Shown here piece after piece: positions 46,541-54,620 of a DNA stretch of 64,000 nucleotides. The number at the start of each line of letters is the position of its first letter. The first letter of the stretch is position 1. Below the pieces are notes generated by a model. That model saw only the letters and a list, made by a program, of their open reading frames with translations. It ran no database searches and had not been told where the DNA came from. Position numbers and translations under genes: made by a program. The stretch is from Chitinimonas viridis (lineage in GTDB: Bacteria; Pseudomonadota; Gammaproteobacteria; Burkholderiales; Chitinimonadaceae), in NCBI RefSeq assembly GCF_030409555.1, contig NZ_JAUFPU010000010.1:26183-90182 (forward strand), in the 5' to 3' direction.

Positions 46541-47299
46541 ATGATACGAATGCTCGGCCAGTTCCTGCTGTTGCTCTGTAGCGTGCTGTTGACGGCTGCA
46601 CCGCCACCAGCCCTGCCTGTGGTGCGTGTTGCCGCGCCTGAGGGCATGGACGCCACCGTGCAGGTGGGGGAGCTGGTCTTGCGCGAGGCCTATCGGCGCA
46701 TAGGCTACGAGATGCAGCTGGAGAAGCTGCCCAGCCTGCGTTCGCTGGCGGTAGTGGATGCCGGCAAGTATGACGCCGAGCTGGGACGTATCGCTGGGAT
46801 GGAGCAGCAGTACAGCAATCTGCGTGTCGTCCCGACCTCACCCCTGTCGCTCACCGTGGCGGCCCTGACGCTCAAGCCGGAAATCGTGGTGCGTGATTGG
46901 GAAGACCTGCGGGGCTGGCGGGTGGCGGCGCAGCGCGGCGTCAAGGTGGTAGAGGCCCGGACGGCCGGTATGGATGTCAGTTTCGCCACGACACCCGATG
47001 CCATGGTGCGCATGTTGCTGGCGGGTAGGGTCGATGTGGTGCTTGGCAGCCCCATCAGCATGCCGGCTGTACTGGCAGGCATGCGCCAGCGCGGAGAGTT
47101 GGCGGCGGATACCCGTTTGCTGGAGCGGGAGTTCTACAGCATGCCGGTCTACCATTATGTCCATACCCGCAACACCCATCTGATCGTGCCGCTTGAGCAA
47201 GCCTTGCTGGCCATGCGCAAGGATGGTTTCATCGACCGCGCGCTGCAGCAAGTCACGGCACAGCAAGTCGACAATGCGCTCGGCAAGCACAAGCCCTAA
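46541..47299 (+). CDS. Periplasmic solute-binding-like protein, paralogue 3
   Basis: This 252-residue exported protein starts with a signal peptide (MIRMLGQFLLLLCSVLLTAA) followed by a proline-rich PPPALPVVRVAAPEG. The body shows the family 3 binding-protein layout: REAYRRIGYEMQLEKLPSLRSL, RGVKVVEARTAGMDVSF and DAMVRMLLAGRVDVVLG. No good ribosome-binding site is seen because the SPFH terminator lies just upstream; an in-frame start at 46460 would overlap the SPFH gene. It separates the SPFH gene from the zinc-ribbon gene. Confidence 0.7.
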   Translation: MIRMLGQFLLLLCSVLLTAAPPPALPVVRVAAPEGMDATVQVGELVLREAYRRIGYEMQLEKLPSLRSLAVVDAGKYDAELGRIAGMEQQYSNLRVVPTSPLSLTVAALTLKPEIVVRDWEDLRGWRVAAQRGVKVVEARTAGMDVSFATTPDAMVRMLLAGRVDVVLGSPISMPAVLAGMRQRGELAADTRLLEREFYSMPVYHYVHTRNTHLIVPLEQALLAMRKDGFIDRALQQVTAQQVDNALGKHKP

Positions 47300-47334
47300 C
47301 CACAACATTCGACCCGACCTAGTCGTCAGCCTAC

Positions 47335-48420
47335 ATGACCACCAACCATTACCCTTGCACGGCCTGCGGTGCCAAGCTTGAATTCGCGCCTGGCCAACAC
47401 GCGCTCCAGTGTCCTTATTGCGGCGCGCAGAACGCCATTGCGGTGGCGGACGTAGCGGAGCAGGAAACCGCAGTAACCGAACTCGATTACCAGGCTTACC
47501 TGGCCCAGGCGGCAGGCAATGAGCCGCAGATAGAGCGACAGACGGTGAAGTGCCCCGGCTGTGGTGCCGCATCGCAGCTGCCGGCCAATACCACGGCAGA
47601 CCGCTGCCCCTTCTGTGCCGTGCCGCTGATTGCCAGCAATGCCTATGCCCAGCGCACCATACAGCCCAAGGCGGTAGCGCCGTTCGAGATCAAGGAAAAC
47701 CAGGCCAGGGCCAGCTTCAAGGACTGGATACATGGCCTGTGGTTCGCCCCCAATGCCCTGAAGCAAGCCTACCGCGCCGCCAGCGGCTTGAAGGGCATCT
47801 ACCTGCCTTACTGGACGTATGATGCCAATACCGACACGCCCTACCGTGGCGAGCGGGGCGACTACTACTATGTGAGCGAGACCTATACCGACAACGGTGT
47901 CACCAAGACCCGGCAGGTACGCCGTACCCGCTGGTCTTCGGCTGCGGGCGAGGTCCACGTGGGTTTTGACGATGTCACCGTGCCGGCAACCCAGTCGCTG
48001 CCCACGCAGTACCTGCATGGACTGCAACCCTGGCGCCTGGACAAGTTGCAGCCCTATCGCGAGGACTACCTCACCGGCTTTACCGTGGAAGCCTACCAAC
48101 TGGGCCTGCAACCGGGCTTTACCGCAGCGCAGGGGCTGATGGAGCCCACCATACGGGAGGCCATCCGGCGTGACATCGGTGGTGACGAGCAGCGCATTCA
48201 CAATATGTCGCCGCACTACTACGACATCACCTTCAAGCACATCCTGTTGCCCATCTGGTTGTCCAGCTACCAGTATGGCGGCAAGACTTGGCGCTTTGTC
48301 GTCAATGGCCAGACTGGCGAAGTCCAGGGCGAGCGTCCCTGGTCGGCCTGGAAGATCGCCGGGGCCATCTTGCTGGCCTTGCTGCTGCTGTTTGTGGTGA
48401 TCTACCTGAGCGGGGAATAG
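47335..48420 (+). CDS. Zinc-ribbon membrane-anchored protein (YdjG-like)
   Basis: This 361-residue protein has two zinc ribbons at its N-terminus: CTACG with CPYCG (C8, C11, C26, C29) and CPGCG with CPFCA. A long beta-rich domain with tyrosine-rich PYWTYDANTDTPYRG follows, then a C-terminal membrane helix (WKIAGAILLALLLLFVVIYL). Database entries of this type are sometimes mislabelled as helicases. The layout resembles B. subtilis YdjG, partner of the SPFH protein YdjI, matching the SPFH gene 850 bp upstream. Confidence 0.75.
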   Translation: MTTNHYPCTACGAKLEFAPGQHALQCPYCGAQNAIAVADVAEQETAVTELDYQAYLAQAAGNEPQIERQTVKCPGCGAASQLPANTTADRCPFCAVPLIASNAYAQRTIQPKAVAPFEIKENQARASFKDWIHGLWFAPNALKQAYRAASGLKGIYLPYWTYDANTDTPYRGERGDYYYVSETYTDNGVTKTRQVRRTRWSSAAGEVHVGFDDVTVPATQSLPTQYLHGLQPWRLDKLQPYREDYLTGFTVEAYQLGLQPGFTAAQGLMEPTIREAIRRDIGGDEQRIHNMSPHYYDITFKHILLPIWLSSYQYGGKTWRFVVNGQTGEVQGERPWSAWKIAGAILLALLLLFVVIYLSGE

Positions 48421-48507
48421 CCGCTGCCTGGCGGGGGGGCGCCGGCTATCGGATTGATTGCCTGTATCAACTTCACAAGCTGCTGGGGTGGGCGTAGTGT
48501 GGTGTGA

Positions 48508-48530
48508 GAGCCTGTTTGTGATCTTTTCAT
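48508..48530 (+). repeat. Solitary GAGCC element end
   Basis: TGA (48505-48507) is followed by GAGCCTGTTTGTGATCTTTT, matching the outer part of the family A miniature element. No matching inverted end is found nearby. It lies in the 221-bp gap between the zinc-ribbon gene and the small cysteine protein gene. Confidence 0.5.
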
Positions 48531-48641
48531 CACACCGTTCGAGGCTGATAAGGTATTGAACCCGGCGGCGAGGCGGAAAGATTGTATTCAGGCTACGAGG
48601 GAGTGTATCGGTGCAGCAATGCTGCTTACCAGGAGATTGCC

Positions 48642-48860
48642 ATGCATGCTCATCCCACCCAGGCACAGGTGCCGGCCCTGCCCACGTTGAATTGCCAGGT
48701 ATGCCTGGCCGAGATTCCTGCTTCTGAAGCCGCCAGCAGCGAAGCTACCGATTATGTGGCGGCCGTCTGCGGGCTGGAATGCTACGTGCAGTGGCAGGCA
48801 CAGACCGGCGCCGTGGTGCCGGAGCCGCCGCCGGCTGGAGAGAAGGCTGCCGAAGCTTAG
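48642..48860 (+). CDS. Small cysteine-rich protein (DUF3330-like)
   Basis: This 72-residue protein has a CQVC pair near residue 18 and a second cysteine pair in AVCGLECYVQWQ, suggesting a small metal-binding knuckle. The family resemblance to DUF3330 is from memory. AGGAGA (48631-48636) stands six bases before ATG 48642. The tail is Pro/Ala/Glu-rich. Function unknown. Confidence 0.6.
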   Translation: MHAHPTQAQVPALPTLNCQVCLAEIPASEAASSEATDYVAAVCGLECYVQWQAQTGAVVPEPPPAGEKAAEA

Positions 48861-48896
48861 TGTCACCCGGCCTTCTCGCCTTCTGAAAACCTCCAG

Positions 48897-49847
48897 TCAG
48901 GGCTGGGCTGCGTCCTCTAGCAGGTAACGCAGCTCCCTTGGCAAGGGGTGGTCTGGCCAGCGCTGCTGTAGCAGCCGGGCTTGCCTGCGCGCCTCATTTT
49001 CCTTTCCCACCTCCAACAACTGGCGGATGCTGGTAATCCAGCGCTCCGGTGTAGCGTCCGGTTTGGTCGTCGGTGGTGGCATGCTTTCCAGCATCTTGCG
49101 TAGCGCCGGGGCGGTATGCTCCTGGCTGCGGCCGGCGGCAGGTTTGGCCGCAGCAGGTGCCGGTGCGGGCATCGCCTGCGGCGCAGGTGCGGCTGGCGCC
49201 AGGATGGGCGGGCTGCGTTTGTCCTGCCTGGCCATTGCGTCGCCAGCTACCGATTCGGCTTCCCGCGCCGGTTCTGGTTCCGGTGCCGGTGCCGGTGCGG
49301 CCAAGGCAGCTGGTGCCGCATGCTCGGCGCTCTCCATCAACCCCGGCTCCATCGCCGGGCGCATCTCTGCCGGCGGTGCCTGGCGTGGCTGTGCGAGGCT
49401 GCGGCGGGTTGCCGGTACGCTGGTGGTCACCGGTTCTTCTTGCGCTGGCGGAGGAGCGGCTGCGGCGGTGCTTGCCGATTCCAGCTTCTTTTCATCTTTG
49501 CTGCCGACCGCTGCATCGGCAGACGGGGCCGCCGGGGCTTCTGGCACCGCCACAGGTGCTGACATCTCTGCTGCCAGCATGGGCTCGTCCAGCCGAGTTT
49601 CCTCGCTGTCGCGTAGTTGCAGGCTGATACCCAGGGCCAGCATCACCGTGGCGGCCAATCCCAGGGGGACACCCCAGTTGCGGCGGGGCCGGGCAGGGAA
49701 GGGGATGACCTTGGCGCCGTCTTGAACCGCATTGCGGGCGGCAGCCAGGATGGCGCTGTCCAATGCTGGCGGCGGCAAGGGTTGTTCCAGTGCCGCGTAG
49801 GCCTGGCTCAGTGCCTTGTCGTCGTCATCGGGTTTCATGGTGTCCAT
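48897..49847 (-). CDS. Putative anti-sigma factor, membrane-anchored
   Basis: This 316-residue protein starts with an acidic N-terminal segment (MKPDDDDKALSQAYAALEQ). A single membrane helix (about residues 58-77, WGVPLGLAATVMLALGISL) and a long Ala/Pro/Glu-rich linker (about 90-255) follow. The short C-terminal helical domain contains RWITSIRQLLEVGKENEARRQARLLQQRWPDHPLP. It follows the ECF sigma gene by one base, the usual place for an anti-sigma factor. No classic ZAS zinc motif is seen. The function is inferred from context. M4 (49838) is an alternative start. Confidence 0.7.
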   Translation of the reverse strand: MDTMKPDDDDKALSQAYAALEQPLPPPALDSAILAAARNAVQDGAKVIPFPARPRRNWGVPLGLAATVMLALGISLQLRDSEETRLDEPMLAAEMSAPVAVPEAPAAPSADAAVGSKDEKKLESASTAAAAPPPAQEEPVTTSVPATRRSLAQPRQAPPAEMRPAMEPGLMESAEHAAPAALAAPAPAPEPEPAREAESVAGDAMARQDKRSPPILAPAAPAPQAMPAPAPAAAKPAAGRSQEHTAPALRKMLESMPPPTTKPDATPERWITSIRQLLEVGKENEARRQARLLQQRWPDHPLPRELRYLLEDAAQP

Positions 49848-49848
49848 C

Positions 49849-50418
49849 TCAGCTTACCCCCGCCAGCGTGGCTTTGAGCTTGGCCACGGCATAGCGTAGC
49901 CGGCTCTTGGCCGTTTCCATGGGCACGCCGGTCAATGCGGCAATGTCTTCCAGGCTCATTTCGGCCTGCTCGCGCAGCAGGAACACTTCACGCTGCACCG
50001 CAGGCAATGCACGCAAGGCGGTGTCCAGTGCCTGGCCCGCTTGCTTGCCTTCCAGGCGGCTGGCGGGCTCTTGGCGGCTGTCTCCCGCTACACGGGCCAG
50101 CGGGTCCTCGTCGTCCTCATTCAGAAAGTCGCCCAGCAGGGCGGGTTCCTTCAATCGTATCCGGTCTATCAGCTTGTTGCGGGCGATGCCGAACAGCCAG
50201 GTACGGAAGCTGGCCGTGGGCCGATAATCGTGGCGGGCGTTGACGACCGCCAGCCAGGTTTCCTGAAACACATCATCAACCCAGGCTGTACGGGGCGACT
50301 GCCGGTGCAGAAAGCCGTACAAGCCGGCTTTGTGCAGCGCGTACAGGCGCTCGAACGCCACCGCCTCGCCACCGGCGTAGGCAAGCATCAAGGCAGTATC
50401 GTCATGGGCAGGCTGCAT
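49849..50418 (-). CDS. ECF-type RNA polymerase sigma factor
   Basis: This 189-residue sigma factor has region 2 (AFERLYALHKAGLYGFLHRQ, then WVDDVFQETWLAV and SFRTWLFGIARNKLIDRIR) and region 4 (ALPAVQREVFLLREQAEMSLEDIAALTGVPMETAKSRLRYAVAKL). The two are joined by an acidic linker. The start is set at MQPAHDDTALM on homology; a GTG frame to 50487 adds 23 residues. It is followed by the putative anti-sigma gene and sits beside lipoprotein and VWA genes that may be its regulon. Confidence 0.9.
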   Translation of the reverse strand: MQPAHDDTALMLAYAGGEAVAFERLYALHKAGLYGFLHRQSPRTAWVDDVFQETWLAVVNARHDYRPTASFRTWLFGIARNKLIDRIRLKEPALLGDFLNEDDEDPLARVAGDSRQEPASRLEGKQAGQALDTALRALPAVQREVFLLREQAEMSLEDIAALTGVPMETAKSRLRYAVAKLKATLAGVS

Positions 50419-50494
50419 GGCAGGCGAGTGTAGCGGAATGCCGGACTCGCCGCCTGCACTGTCCACGCTGGGGTGGTAGCCTTCCACTGGCTGA

Positions 50495-51220
50495 TCAGCC
50501 CTCTTTGGCAGTGATCTTCAAGCGGGTGTAATAGATGCCACTGCGGCCTCGGTAGCCGGAATCGGTGCCAAACATCACCCACAGCTCGCCCGAACCGTTG
50601 GTGGTCAGCGACAGCGGGTTGCTGCTGTTGCTCAGCAGCTTGTTGCGGTAGGGGCGGTTGACGCAATCGGTGCTGTCGGTGGCGACATTGCCCAGTACCC
50701 GGGTATCGCGGCCACTGGTTTCCTGGTTACCCTTGTCCCAGTTCATCCGCCAGTTCTTGTTGGCGTCCACCAGGGCTAGTGGTTCCTGCACGCTGGCCCC
50801 AGCCTTGAGGAAGACCGACTCCCCAGGGGAGCCGGTTCCGCCGGTGCAGTTTGCGCTGCCGTTGCTGGCGAACTCCGCCTCAAAGGTCAGCTTGTAGGCC
50901 TGGTTGGGCTTGAGCTTGTCGATCTTGCGCTTCACATACATCCACAGATCGGTACTGTGGTTGTTGCCGCTCATATGTATGCCCCTGACCGTAAACGGCA
51001 CGGGCAAGGCACGCCAGGACGATGTCAGCTCGTAGTAGGTATCCTGGCCTTGCTCAAAATCGGCAAAGCCGGATACCCAGCCCTGTGCGCTGGTATCCAG
51101 GTTGTACTCATAGGTCAGGTTGGTGCCTGGCTGCTCGGGTTCACCCACGCCAACCTCGGTATTGCAGGCGCTGAGCAGCAGCGGAACCAGGGGGAGCCAC
51201 AGGTAGTTTCTTTGGCGCAT
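50495..51220 (-). CDS. Lipoprotein of unknown function
   Basis: This 241-residue protein has a lipoprotein signal (LPLVPLLLSAC, lipidated Cys19). A carbohydrate-binding-like beta-sandwich is suggested by YNLDTSAQGWVSGFADFEQG, the DLWMYVKRKI segment and the late GSGELWVMFGTDSGYRGRSGIYYTRLKI strand pattern. The start at 51220 is preferred because AGAGGA lies nine bases upstream; 51226 is possible. It lies on the same strand as, and upstream of, the ECF sigma gene. Function is not recognised. Confidence 0.7.
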   Translation of the reverse strand: MRQRNYLWLPLVPLLLSACNTEVGVGEPEQPGTNLTYEYNLDTSAQGWVSGFADFEQGQDTYYELTSSWRALPVPFTVRGIHMSGNNHSTDLWMYVKRKIDKLKPNQAYKLTFEAEFASNGSANCTGGTGSPGESVFLKAGASVQEPLALVDANKNWRMNWDKGNQETSGRDTRVLGNVATDSTDCVNRPYRNKLLSNSSNPLSLTTNGSGELWVMFGTDSGYRGRSGIYYTRLKITAKEG

Positions 51221-51417
51221 GACCATTCTTCCTCTTTCTATCGATTGTTGTTGTGCCGGCCTGCCCTGCAGGCAGCGTGCGGGCTTGCTTTGGTAGTAGG
51301 CTCGCCGTCTGGTTCCCGGCATGCTGCCGCTATCAGGGAAAAGCCTAGCCTGCCGGGCCGCCTTTGCCTACGCTCATTGTGGCTGGGTAGGGTGCGGGCA
51401 GCCTGGTCAGCAACTTA

Positions 51418-51448
51418 GAGCGGCTACCAAAACCCAACGTAGCGGCGC
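51418..51448. mobile_element. 31-bp remnant of family B miniature element
   Basis: GAGCGGCTACCAAAACCCAA starts at 51418 and the remnant ends AGCGGCGC (51441-51448). TTA flanks both sides (51415-51417, 51449-51451). It matches the complement of the right end of the full family B copies. The right TTA is the complement of the TAA stop codon of the VWA gene. Confidence 0.6.
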
Positions 51449-53224
51449 TTACTCGGCAATCTGCGGCTGCGCCTGCGCATCCTGCCCTACCAGTGTTTCT
51501 GCCAGGCTGATCAAGCGCAGGAATTCCCCCCGGTAGCCGTAGCGATCCTCCCCCCGCGCGCCAGCGGCCAGTGCCTTGATCTGGCCAAAGTCAAAGTTGC
51601 CCAGATGCTTGCCGCCTTCCGCCAGGCGCTGGCCAAATGCGGCCACGGCGGCTGCAAAGCGCAGGTCTTCGCTGGGGCGCGGGCTGATCGCATCGCGCCG
51701 CACAGGGAAGGCCAGCAACTTGCTGTCTTCTCCGTGCGCGGCCTTGTAGCGCAGGCGCAGATAGCCCAGCTCCTGATCCTTGCCGGTCAGCAGCGGCTTG
51801 TTGATGCCATAGCGCAGGGGCTCCACCGCACCGCGCTTGCCCGCCAGGGTGATCTCATACAGGGCAGTCACCCGGTGGCCGGCACCGATTTCGCCGGCAT
51901 CCACCTTGTCGTTGTTGAAATCCTCGCGTTTGAGCGCGCGGTTCTCAAAACCGATCAGGCGATACTCCTGCACGGTCTGTGGGTTGAATTCCATCTGTAT
52001 CTTGACGTCGCTTGCGACGGTAGCGAGGGTGGAGGTGAACTCGTCGACCAGCACTTTCTGCGCTTCGTTCAGGGTGTCGATGTAGCTGTAGGCACCGTCG
52101 CCGGCATCGGCAATCTGCTCCATCAGCTGTTCGTTGTAGTTGCCGGTGCCAAAGCCCAGCGACGACAGCGATACACCGGAGCGGCGTTTTTCTTCCACTA
52201 GATTCTTCAGGGTCTCAAAGCGAGTGATGCCGACATTGAAGTCGCCATCGGTGGCCAGCAGGATGCGATTGATGCCGCCTTTCACAAAGCCCTGCTCGGC
52301 CATCTGGTAGGCCAGCTGGATGCCGGCGGCGCCTGCGGTGGAGCCGCCCGCTTCCAGGCTATCGATGGCCGCCATGATTTCGCCACGCCGGGCACCGCTG
52401 GTGGGCGGCAGTACCACGCGGGTGCCGCTGGCATAGGTCACCAGCGAGACGTGATCCTGCGGCCGCAACTGGCGGGTGAACAGCTTCAGCGCCTCACGCA
52501 GCAGGGGGAGCTTGTCGGCCGAGTTCATCGAGCCCGAAACATCGACCAGAAACACCAGGTTGGCCGGTGGTAGTGCCTGCTTGGCGGGGTCGGCCGCCTG
52601 TATGCCTACCCGCAGCAGCAGGCTGTTCGGGTTCCAGGGCGTGGGGGCCAGTTCGGTGCTGACGGCAAACGGGGCCTTGCCTTGGGGCAGGGGGTAGTCA
52701 TAGGGGAAGTAGTTGACCAGCTCTTCCACCCGCACTGCGTCACGTGGGGGCAGTTGGCCGCCGTTGAGCAGGCGCCGCACATTGCTGTAACTGCCGGTAT
52801 CGACATCAATGCTGAAGGTGGAGACAGGCGATTCCGCTGCCAGGGTAATGCCATTGCGTTGCAATGCCTGGTAACGCTCGCGGTTCTCCGGTGCTGCCGG
52901 CACATACTGCCGTACTGCTGGGGAGGCAAGGCTGTTGCCACCCATGGGCATGCGCTTGGATAGCGAGACTTGCGGCTTGGCCAGGCCGGTGGCCCGAACA
53001 CTATCGGCGCTGGCAAGAGGGCTCACCGCAGGCGCTGCAGGGGCTTCTGCGGCTGGCAAGGGCTGCTGTGGCGGCGGTGGGGCAACGGCTTCGGCTATTT
53101 GCAGGGCGTTGTCGGCCTTCTCTGCCTTGCTCCCTTCGGCCGTGGTAGTGATCTCAGGCTGGTGGGTGGAGCAGGCGGCCAGCCAGATGCTGGTCAGCAG
53201 GGCAGTCAGGTGCTTGGGGGTCAT
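51449..53224 (-). CDS. VWA-domain lipoprotein (YfbK-like)
   Basis: This 591-residue protein has a lipoprotein signal (LLTSIWLAAC, Cys18) and an Ala/Pro-rich spacer (about 45-115). A von Willebrand factor A domain with MIDAS motif DVSGSM (from about residue 228) follows, with the later TDGDFNVGI. The C-terminal region (EFNPQTVQEYRLIGFENRAL, then GHRVTALYEI) is typical of YfbK proteins. GGAGA supports the start at 53224. It is near the ECF sigma factor on the same strand. Its stop codon coincides with the TTA flank of an element remnant. Confidence 0.9.
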   Translation of the reverse strand: MTPKHLTALLTSIWLAACSTHQPEITTTAEGSKAEKADNALQIAEAVAPPPPQQPLPAAEAPAAPAVSPLASADSVRATGLAKPQVSLSKRMPMGGNSLASPAVRQYVPAAPENRERYQALQRNGITLAAESPVSTFSIDVDTGSYSNVRRLLNGGQLPPRDAVRVEELVNYFPYDYPLPQGKAPFAVSTELAPTPWNPNSLLLRVGIQAADPAKQALPPANLVFLVDVSGSMNSADKLPLLREALKLFTRQLRPQDHVSLVTYASGTRVVLPPTSGARRGEIMAAIDSLEAGGSTAGAAGIQLAYQMAEQGFVKGGINRILLATDGDFNVGITRFETLKNLVEEKRRSGVSLSSLGFGTGNYNEQLMEQIADAGDGAYSYIDTLNEAQKVLVDEFTSTLATVASDVKIQMEFNPQTVQEYRLIGFENRALKREDFNNDKVDAGEIGAGHRVTALYEITLAGKRGAVEPLRYGINKPLLTGKDQELGYLRLRYKAAHGEDSKLLAFPVRRDAISPRPSEDLRFAAAVAAFGQRLAEGGKHLGNFDFGQIKALAAGARGEDRYGYRGEFLRLISLAETLVGQDAQAQPQIAE

Positions 53225-53283
53225 GGCGGTCTCCGCGTGGGTGGAATGATGCTTGAACGGCGCCATGTGCTGAAACGGGTTAA

Positions 53284-53394
53284 GAGCCGCTAACAAAACC
53301 CTTCTGGCGTTGTTGTGCGAGCTTGCCGTACCCACGTACTGTCTGCGCTAGCACGCCTAGCCAGAACCGCTGCGCTGGGTTTTGTTAGCGGCTC
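53284..53394. mobile_element. 111-bp miniature inverted-repeat element, family B copy 1
   Basis: GAGCCGCTAACAAAACCC (53284-53301) and GGGTTTTGTTAGCGGCTC (53377-53394) are perfectly inverted. TAA flanks both sides (53281-53283 and 53395-53397). It is nearly identical over its whole length to the copy at 57367. No coding capacity. GAG ends and TNA duplications again point to the IS1031/IS5 group. Confidence 0.88.
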
Positions 53395-53430
53395 TAAATC
53401 CTGGCAAATGATTGGCTGCTTGCCACCAAG

Positions 53431-54144
53431 CTACTGGTAGCGCTTGAGCAAGGCGGCCATTCTGGCCTGGCCGGGTCCCTCGCAAGCGGCCTTGAGTCTG
53501 GCCATTGCGGCCTGATCCTGCATCAGCGGGGATTTATGCGAGATATAGATCACCACGGGCTGCACATCGATCTCCAGCCAGTGGTAGTCGCGGCTTTTCA
53601 GCCCAGCCTGCTCCAGTGCGCTGATAGAGCCGGGGCGGGACACGAAAGTGGCATCCAGCCTGTCGGCCATCAGCATGCGCAGCCCTTGTTCCACCGACTC
53701 CAATGGATACAGGTTGGCGTCCAGCGATTTCAGCCTGTCGAGCGCGCGCGTGCCGCGGGGTACGCCTACCACCATGCCACTCAGGCGCGAGGGGGCCAAC
53801 TGCTTATAGCGCTGGCGCTTGTAGAGGACACCAGAGCGTATCTGTCCGATCTGACACAGCTGCGATGCAAACTCGTCTCGCTCGGCGTCGGGTATCAGGA
53901 CGGCGGCCACGTTCTCTCCGCTTTTCAGGCCGTTGATCGCCCTGACATAGGGCAGGGTGGACAGGGAAATCGTGATGCCTGCACGGTCAAACAGAAAGCG
54001 CAGTATCTCGGGAGAGACGCCGCGCTCGGGTTGATCGGGAAAGGTCCAGGGAAAGACCGGTACCGTATAGGCGGTCAAGGGGGCAGCCTGCGCGCTCAGG
54101 CACAGCAGCAGGGCCATGGCAAGGCGGCTGTGCCAGGTCAGCAT
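53431..54144 (-). CDS. Periplasmic solute-binding-like protein, paralogue 4
   Basis: This 237-residue protein has a signal peptide (MLTWHSRLAMALLLCLSAQA) followed by TAYTVPVFPWTFPDQPERGVSPEIL. It has the family 3 binding-protein layout: ITISLSTLPYVRAINGLKSGENVAAVLIP, GMVVGVPRGTRAL and EQGLRMLMADRLDATFV. The internal start at 54144 is chosen to give a proper signal peptide; the frame is open to 54240. No ABC transporter gene is adjacent. Confidence 0.68.
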   Translation of the reverse strand: MLTWHSRLAMALLLCLSAQAAPLTAYTVPVFPWTFPDQPERGVSPEILRFLFDRAGITISLSTLPYVRAINGLKSGENVAAVLIPDAERDEFASQLCQIGQIRSGVLYKRQRYKQLAPSRLSGMVVGVPRGTRALDRLKSLDANLYPLESVEQGLRMLMADRLDATFVSRPGSISALEQAGLKSRDYHWLEIDVQPVVIYISHKSPLMQDQAAMARLKAACEGPGQARMAALLKRYQ

Positions 54145-54326
54145 GGGCCGCTTGCCTGCAGATGAGGCTGAGGTGGCGGGCCGTTGGTCTACTAGCAGTC
54201 GATGCATGGGGTCTGCGTGCTTTCCTGTGGTACCAGTCATCCTGCGTGGTGCTGCTGTCGTCGGTAAGGCTTCATTGTCAGGGTGCCAGGGGACACCGTG
54301 TGCCTCTTCATCCTGCTTTCAGCTTA

Positions 54327-54436
54327 GAGCCTGTTCAAAGTCTTTTCACCGCGTCGTTCGCAACCTTGCCGGATGAAGGGCAAGGCGCAAGACGCGCAGC
54401 GGGCCGGCGCGCGGCGAAGAGACTTTGAACAGGCGC
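54327..54436. mobile_element. 110-bp miniature inverted-repeat element, family A copy 2
   Basis: GAGCCTGTTCAAAGTCTTTT (54327-54346) is inverted against AGACTTTGAACAGGCGC at the right end, with TTA on both sides (54324-54326 and 54437-54439). The interior (CTTGCCGGATGAAGGGCAAG and on) matches, inverted, the right part of copy 1 but lacks its nested palindromes. Confidence 0.85.
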
Positions 54437-54620
54437 TTAGAAGGAACTTCCAGAAACCTCGCTCTCTCAGCAATATGGCGTTGCGCGGAAAAAAGCTTCT
54501 CCTTAAATATCAGTCATATGCTGCGTCTGGCTTTTATGCGCGCGTCTTCTCTTGTGGAGAAAGCGAGGCCTATGGAAGCCACTTGGGCCTGTCATGCGCT
54601 GAGTAAGTGAGTAGGGGATG
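54437..54620. other. Gap after miniature element, no gene seen
   Basis: This stretch is less GC-rich than its surroundings and has no convincing reading frame, promoter pair or hairpin. It separates the family A element from the 3' end of the DUF2339-like gene. Confidence 0.5.

Noticed and set aside
47335-48420. Helicase or PriA-like function for the zinc-ribbon protein
   Set aside because: Only the zinc ribbons resemble that annotation; there are no Walker motifs and the protein has a C-terminal membrane helix.
54327-54436. Inverted repeats at 29752, 53284, 54327 and 57367 considered as ordinary terminators or a CRISPR-like array
   Set aside because: They share defined GAGCC ends with 3-bp duplications, are scattered singly, and have no spacer-repeat periodicity.
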